A stretch of DNA of 64,000 nt, taken from positions 21,589,108 to 21,653,107 of the forward strand of contig NC_092184.1 of assembly GCF_043641665.1 (NCBI RefSeq), written 5' to 3'. Positions 58,600-64,000 of the stretch are shown here, piece after piece. Source of the DNA: Enoplosus armatus (lineage: Eukaryota; Chordata; Actinopteri; Centrarchiformes; Enoplosidae). The notes under the pieces are model-generated. The model was not told the DNA's origin. It was given only the letters and a program-made list of their open reading frames with translations, and did no database searches. The position numbers and the translations under genes are program-made. The stretch's first letter is position 1. Each line of letters starts with the position of its first letter.

Positions 58600-59138
58600 C
58601 TGCAGAGTCATAAATCTCCTCCCAAACTCAATGCAGGAAGTACATGAAGAGGCGTTCTGGTGTTGGCTGCTTCTGTTGCTCCTCCCCCACTTGTCATCAT
58701 CTCGCTATCTTCCTCTTTCTTTGCTCTCGCTCTCATTACTCCTCCTCTGTTATGTCAAGTCTACATTCAATTTTCTCAATTTTCATGTTGAGAATTTAGT
58801 GAAAGTGACACCAAACCTGATTTGCAGGCTACCTCAGAACAGAAATTCTGGGTCACAATGTCCCTTTACCCCGTTTTCTCTACCTAACTGCTTTTCCTTT
58901 GTGCTTGCTCCCCTGTACCTCATCCTTTTCACTCTGCTCTTGTACTTCTCCATTACTTTCTTCCCCTTCTGCTCTTTCTTTGTCTTGCTCTGTGTGTGTT
59001 TTAACCGAAAGACTCTTTTCTCTGCTTCCACTTTATGTCTCTCTCAAACCCTTAGGGCTTTTTCTTCAACTGCAGTTTTAGAGCAATTGATTATACTACA
59101 CTCCTCTTCACCATCGCTCTTTTCCTGTCTGCACCCCC

Positions 59139-59139
<1 letters not shown>

Positions 59140-59177
<38 letters not shown>
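59140..59177. repeat. (CA)n microsatellite
   Basis: About 18 CA units; further CA-rich sequence follows at 59283-59309. Confidence 0.95.
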
Positions 59178-59180
<3 letters not shown>

Positions 59181-59478
59181 CCTCTCACTGTCACACTGCA
59201 CTTGACTTTTCTACATGTATTTCTCTTTGCCTTTGCAGCAGAGAGAAGGGAGCCATGTGGTGGATGTATACACACAAACATGCGCACACACACATACACA
59301 CACACACTGATGCTGAGGCTCTGTGCAAATAGGCATAAACACACACTCTTATAAAGGACAAATCCTGAGAGACAAGAAGTCCAATCTCTGTGTGGAAGTG
59401 AGAAGAGAGGAGCATTCAAGAGAGAGCACACGCATATTTACATCCTTTCTATCTCTTCTCTCGCCCACTCTGACTCTG

Positions 59479-59479
<1 letters not shown>

Positions 59480-59543
<64 letters not shown>

Positions 59544-59590
59544 CTCTCCCTCTTTCCCTCAGACACACACTCACACACACACACACGCAC
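59480..59590. repeat. (TC)n then (CA)n microsatellite cluster
   Basis: About 30 perfect TC units (59480-59541), a short pyrimidine spacer, then CA-rich sequence to 59587. Immediately upstream of the candidate exon at 59738. Confidence 0.95.
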
Positions 59591-59737
59591 AGACAGACCC
59601 CCCTCTCACACAGGAGTAGATAGAGAGCGGTGAAGAGCAGAAGGAGCTGGGTGGCAGGAGACAGGCAGGAGGGCTGTTGTTGATTGAACAAAGCCAGGAA
59701 AGGAGTGCGCAGTCCTGGGGAGAAGAGCAGCTGTGAA

Positions 59738-59782
59738 ATGCCTCGAAGGGAGCCTGCCAGCTACTCCTGCAGAGACCTGAAG
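59738..59782 (+). CDS. Candidate first coding exon of an unidentified downstream gene
   Basis: An ATG in good context (GTGAAATGC, A at -3) opens 15 codons, MPRREPASYSCRDLK, ending exactly at a consensus donor, AAG|gtaagc (59782/59783), in phase 0. The preceding 130 bases are purine-rich, with no upstream ATG in the last 100, like a 5' leader. I do not recognise the peptide. In other vertebrates kcnj5 and arhgap32 lie beyond kcnj1, so an alternative first exon of one of these is conceivable, but no second exon is in the window to test it. Chance occurrence of ATG plus donor at this length is quite possible. Confidence 0.3.
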
Positions 59783-62700
59783 GTAAGCCTCGTGCATCGC
59801 TGATGGAGAAAAAGCCGAGGAAAAAACAGACAGAGAAAGGCAAAAGAGGAAAGGGGAGGTTATAAAGCCGCTGATGCATGGTACGACCGTGGCTCCACGT
59901 CCAAGCTGCCTCCTCTCAATTTGTCTGTGGATGGCATTGCATGCTGCGATTGCATTATGTGTTTCATTGAACAGCCCCGAATCCCATCTGGAGTGGCTTG
60001 CCAGATAAAAAGTGTGCATTGCATGAAGGCAGATAAAAGAAACTCAACAGTCAGATAGCTAGAAACAGGGAGACAAGGACAGATAACGAGAGAAGATGTG
60101 AAACAATGCAAGACACTTCAGCAGCAGGAGAGCAGGAACAGGATGATGATGGGATGGGAAAAGTGGTTGGATTACCCTCCTCCATGCAGTTACAGCCTTT
60201 ATCATCACATCTTGCCTCCTTCATCTTATGTCAGTGCAGAGATACATAGATCATCACCGTGCATCTCCATGCCCTCATGGTGGGGGCAGGGTGATCGAAA
60301 AAGGCAATGGATTTCTCTGACGCAAGCAGAGAAAAGCCTGTCAACACTCCTGCTGTTTGTGCACACTCGTGCGCCGTGCTGTAGTTCTCTCAGTGCAATG
60401 CAGGAGTTTTACGAGCGCAGAAGCAGGGGCAAACCTGGAGTCAGTGTGCATCTATCTGTGTGTTACTGTACGTGTGTGTGTGTATGTGTGTGGAGGAGGG
60501 GGTCTTGTAACACCAACACACAGCACAGCATGTTTAAGCTCATACATGTTTTTATACATTCAATAGAAGCAGGAGATAAAGCAGCGGACGCAGGGAAATG
60601 ATAGCTGTTGGCAGTGTTTTCATGAATATTGCAGGCTACACCAGAAGCATTGAGAGAAAATCATTTATATTGATTCCCTTGAAACACTCTTTCTGGGTTG
60701 AGGATTAAGGCTGCTTGCCTTAATGTCTGATGTACACCACTATTTTCGCCACTGCTGTAGCTCCAGTTCAGTGCGCTCTGCAGGACACACATCTCGAGAG
60801 TTGTCGCTGTAAAACTTTGATGACAATGCAGTGGGTTTAGCAGCCACGTTAATCGAGCGCAGTTTCCCCAGAGGTCCTGTCCTTCCTCGTATTGTCTCAT
60901 CAGGGACTGTCAAGGCAGTGTCTTGGACTCAATCATCATTTTTTAATATCTCTTCTCTGGCACCCTGTGACGGAATAATAAGTGCAAGCCATGCCTGCTC
61001 TCATTGTTAACCACATTTTTACATATGGCATATTCCTAACTCAAACCCATTGAGCGAGAGGAAAAGGAAAGCTCACTCTGACAGAATGATTTCTTAATAC
61101 TGGCTTTGCAACAAAAACCTGCCTATTTGCCAGACTTCAGGCTACTTTTATCACTGTAATCTACCATGATGCTCACAGCGGGTTGAGCCGTGATTGGTAA
61201 TTTAAAGAGTGTAAGGGGAAGTGCGACTGCAAAGATGTAATGGTTTTTGATGGATGGCCTTTTGACCTTATTATCAGCACTATCATTGTAGCTGCAACTC
61301 AGCGCTGTGTACCTTGCTCCCCTCCTGCTCAGTTATTATCCATGTCCTGATCTCCCTAACAAGAGGACAAAAGAGGGCAAAGGGCAGATGTAATGCGCAG
61401 CAGGATCTTAGGAGACTCTCAAAAGAGGAGACACTGTGAATAATTAATTGGATCTGTTTATTTAGTCAAGACAGTGTGTCTCTAGGGGATGAGGGGAAAG
61501 CTCCGTTCTTCAAGCAGATCCACATTCTTTAATACCGCAGCGGCGCATTTGTGTCAAGAGCTTAGCCAGGCGTGAAGATTTTTTTTGTATTTAGTGCCCT
61601 GGAAAATGTGTGTGCATGTCAGAGTACTGCATGAAAATACAGTATTATGTCAGGCTGTTGATAGACCTACATTACAATGAAGCCTTATTTATGCAACACT
61701 ACTGAATTAGTTGTCATGTATATATTTTCCTTCAGTTCTAGTTTGTACAATCAGTTGAAAAATAACTTTGTGTATAATTTAACTGCACTTTGTGAGCTGT
61801 ATATGAATACAATCCAATCTCTTGGCATTTGCGTGAAACAGATAAGCGGCATAACATTTCTTACACAATCTTGTCATCCCCCAAGGAAAATCACTTTGTT
61901 TATGCCCTCATAAATCTAATCAATGCAAATTCAAGTCCCTGTGTTTACTGTATTTTGAAGTGTCACCTACGATGCTCATGTGCCAGATTTACGGTGCAAC
62001 CCACTCACTGATTCAGCAACGACTTCACGATGCATGTATTTCTCCTGTCACACATAAAGTTGATGCAGTGCATAGAGCTGCTGCTCCAGCCTACATGCAG
62101 CTCAAACAAACCTTCACCTTCTGTTTGGCAAATAGATGACTGTTACAGAGATCACACATCCAGAATCAAGGGCATAGCTTTTTTTTCTGCACCAATTTAT
62201 GGTGGAAATGTCTTTATTTATGTAAAGCAAAACACAAAATACAGGCACCAGGTGATAAAAATATAATGAAATACAATGCAGCAGGGCTCTCAGGCATCCT
62301 GTATTAGTTATCAAATTAGCAAACAATACTTATAAAAGTAAACATGAAAAACATTACAGCTCATTAGCTGCCATCACAACTTACAACTTACTTGGTTATG
62401 AGACTTTTTGAGAAAGAATGTCCTAATATCTGACCTCACTCCTTTTCCCTTCTGGCTCCTCCATGGTTATCAGCCGAGCGTAGTTGCTTCTTCTTTCCTC
62501 CTTTATGGCAGATTGCAACCATCGCTTTTGAGGTTGCATACTGCAACCACACCGCAGTTCGTCAAAATAAAAGGGAGGGACAAATGCACGTCTTCTAAAT
62601 ATTGAGGGAGACATGTCCTCTGCCCCCCCCCCCCCCAAAAGAAAAATCTACGCTCATGTCTAGAGTCCCCCGTTATTGATAAGACACCCGGGCAGAAAAT

Positions 62701-64000
62701 ACAGTTTGCTGGCTCTTGGGGGTTTCCTGCATTAGCCTTCTGCATCTGTACAATTATCAACAAATAAGTAAAAATGGCTGCTTGTGTCAGGTCACCTTGC
62801 TCTTGCATCTGTCAGTGTGCTCATCTGAGACAATCTTTATACCTTTCAGGTGATTTGGAAGGAATATCATTTATATAGCAAAACTACCTGCTTACCAGGG
62901 AGAGACTAATCTGTCCCAGATTACATTTGAACAACTGTGAAAATGCATTCCAGTATACATCCCATGTCCAGGTTAACTGGATCTCAGGAATCTTCATAAT
63001 GGCTCGTGTTCTTATCTGTCAGCAGCAGGTTATGTGGAATGAAATGGAAGTTTTACAGTGTCTCCTGCTCCTGGCTCAGCCAGTGGGGCTAAGCCAGCCT
63101 TTATCTGGAGTTATTTTAATAAAGGATCCCTCGTACTATTCATGAGGATTCCTTTGTTAAGCATGGCAGACGATGGCAATATGGAGAAGCGTTGATGTCT
63201 CGTGTCCAGCTGATAAGCATTCAGGTCAGGCAAGTTTAACTAAATCACATGAGGGTTTGTGTGTTACAGGACTCCTGCATTCATATATATGCATGAATAT
63301 CACACCTCATACATGCAGGCTAATTTGGATATTGTTTAGTTTCTTATATGATTTATGAGCACAAACACTACAACCACAGTAACTTTAATTGGCAAGTATA
63401 CCAAACACACACAGATATAATTTGCTTCCATTGGCGCACAGACATGCTGGCAGCTCAGCTAAATTCACAGTGCACACTGATTCATATGGTGCAAGGACAA
63501 TTTAGCTTCCCATGCAATGCAAATAGAGGACAGTTTGAGCATTTAAGTTGCTTATCACTGCAGTATCATTAAAATGTAGGAAGCCAACACATTCAGGTCT
63601 CCACTACATCTGGAGGGATGTTTTTTTTTTCTTCTTTTTTTCTTTTTTACAGGTTTTATGTAAGCATCTATGAAGCGTGAGCCTCCATCACCCAGGGGAA
63701 GCACATCCCTGTAAATTTGCAGTTCATTAACACAGATCGAAAAGAGAAGTGCTGTATGGTTAATAAGGCCTGTAGAGTGACAGCATGGATTTTTTTTTGT
63801 GTGTGACATGCTTCTTATTTTAAACATTGTTTTCTTTAAAGATTAAGTGATTGCAGAGCACTTTTTTCAGCACCATCTTGCCTCACATTCATACAGCTAA
63901 GACTCATTCGCACCGTGTCATCTACTGTCGGCAACGGAGGTTTAAGCTCATCACTTAAGGACACCTTGTCAGAAGATGCACTAAAGCGTTACTCAACAGC
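59783..64000. other. Non-coding DNA to the window end
   Basis: No coding exon recognised. It contains a GT-rich stretch near 60471-60490, a C14 run (62623-62636) and T-rich runs at 63620-63650. If the exon at 59738 is real this would be its first intron. Confidence 0.4.
62623..62636. repeat. C14 homopolymer
   Basis: Fourteen consecutive C; length is likely uncertain. Confidence 0.9.

Noticed and set aside
58352..59332. 326-codon open frame on the + strand
   Set aside because: It runs through G runs, pyrimidine-rich DNA and CA arrays; the translation is leucine/serine- and histidine/threonine-rich low complexity with no domain. Composition explains the lack of stops.
47200..64000. A second Kir channel (kcnj5 or a tandem kcnj1 copy)
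   Set aside because: No second TIGYG-type pore or Kir tail is present on either strand outside 46018-47139.

Overview
This window is vertebrate nuclear DNA, almost certainly from a ray-finned (teleost, probably percomorph) fish. The evidence is two unmistakable vertebrate genes split by GT-AG introns, many long dinucleotide and trinucleotide microsatellites, and several short dispersed repeats of a type common in fish. I see no bacterial, viral or organellar gene organisation, no operons and no CRISPR array.

Layout. (1) About 1-11000 is gene-poor DNA upstream of fli1, by synteny part of the ets1-fli1 interval. It holds a decayed Ty3/gypsy pol fragment (about 3234-3980) with a tRNA-derived SINE inserted in it, and a CpG-rich promoter-like patch near 4437-4610. 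(2) About 11200-17612 is the 5' regulatory and alternative-first-exon zone of fli1. (3) 17613-40810 (+) is the complete coding region of fli1, an ERG-subfamily ETS transcription factor: nine coding exons, 450 codons, with a PNT (Pointed/SAM) domain and a C-terminal ETS domain. An alternative first coding exon at 13272-13310 would give an ERG-like N-terminus and a 457-residue protein. (4) 40811 to about 43545 is the fli1 3' UTR, with three seed matches to miR-145. (5) 46018-47139 (-) is kcnj1, a Kir1.1/ROMK-type inward-rectifier potassium channel coded in one exon. It has a probable 5' UTR exon and TATA promoter near 49375-49546 and a 3' UTR reaching about 45140. (6) About 49750-64000 is largely non-coding, with long CA, CT and G tracts and one possible first coding exon at 59738-59782 of unknown identity.

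fli1 and kcnj1 are tail to tail, about 1.6 kb apart between predicted poly(A) sites. This is the same order and orientation as FLI1-KCNJ1 on human 11q24. They are not functionally coupled: FLI1 is a nuclear regulator of endothelial and blood cells, and Kir1.1 is a membrane K+ channel of ion-transporting epithelia. The shared locus reflects old synteny. I could not decide between the fli1a and fli1b (or kcnj1a and kcnj1b) paralogues from sequence alone.

The most notable observations are the ERG-like alternative first exon of fli1; the kcnj1 channel, which lacks the pH-gating lysine, the extracellular glycosylation site, the C-terminal RXR signal and the NPXF endocytic signal of mammalian ROMK but has a histidine run in its tail; and the closely spaced miR-145 sites in the fli1 3' UTR. 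I found no convincing wholly new biological system.
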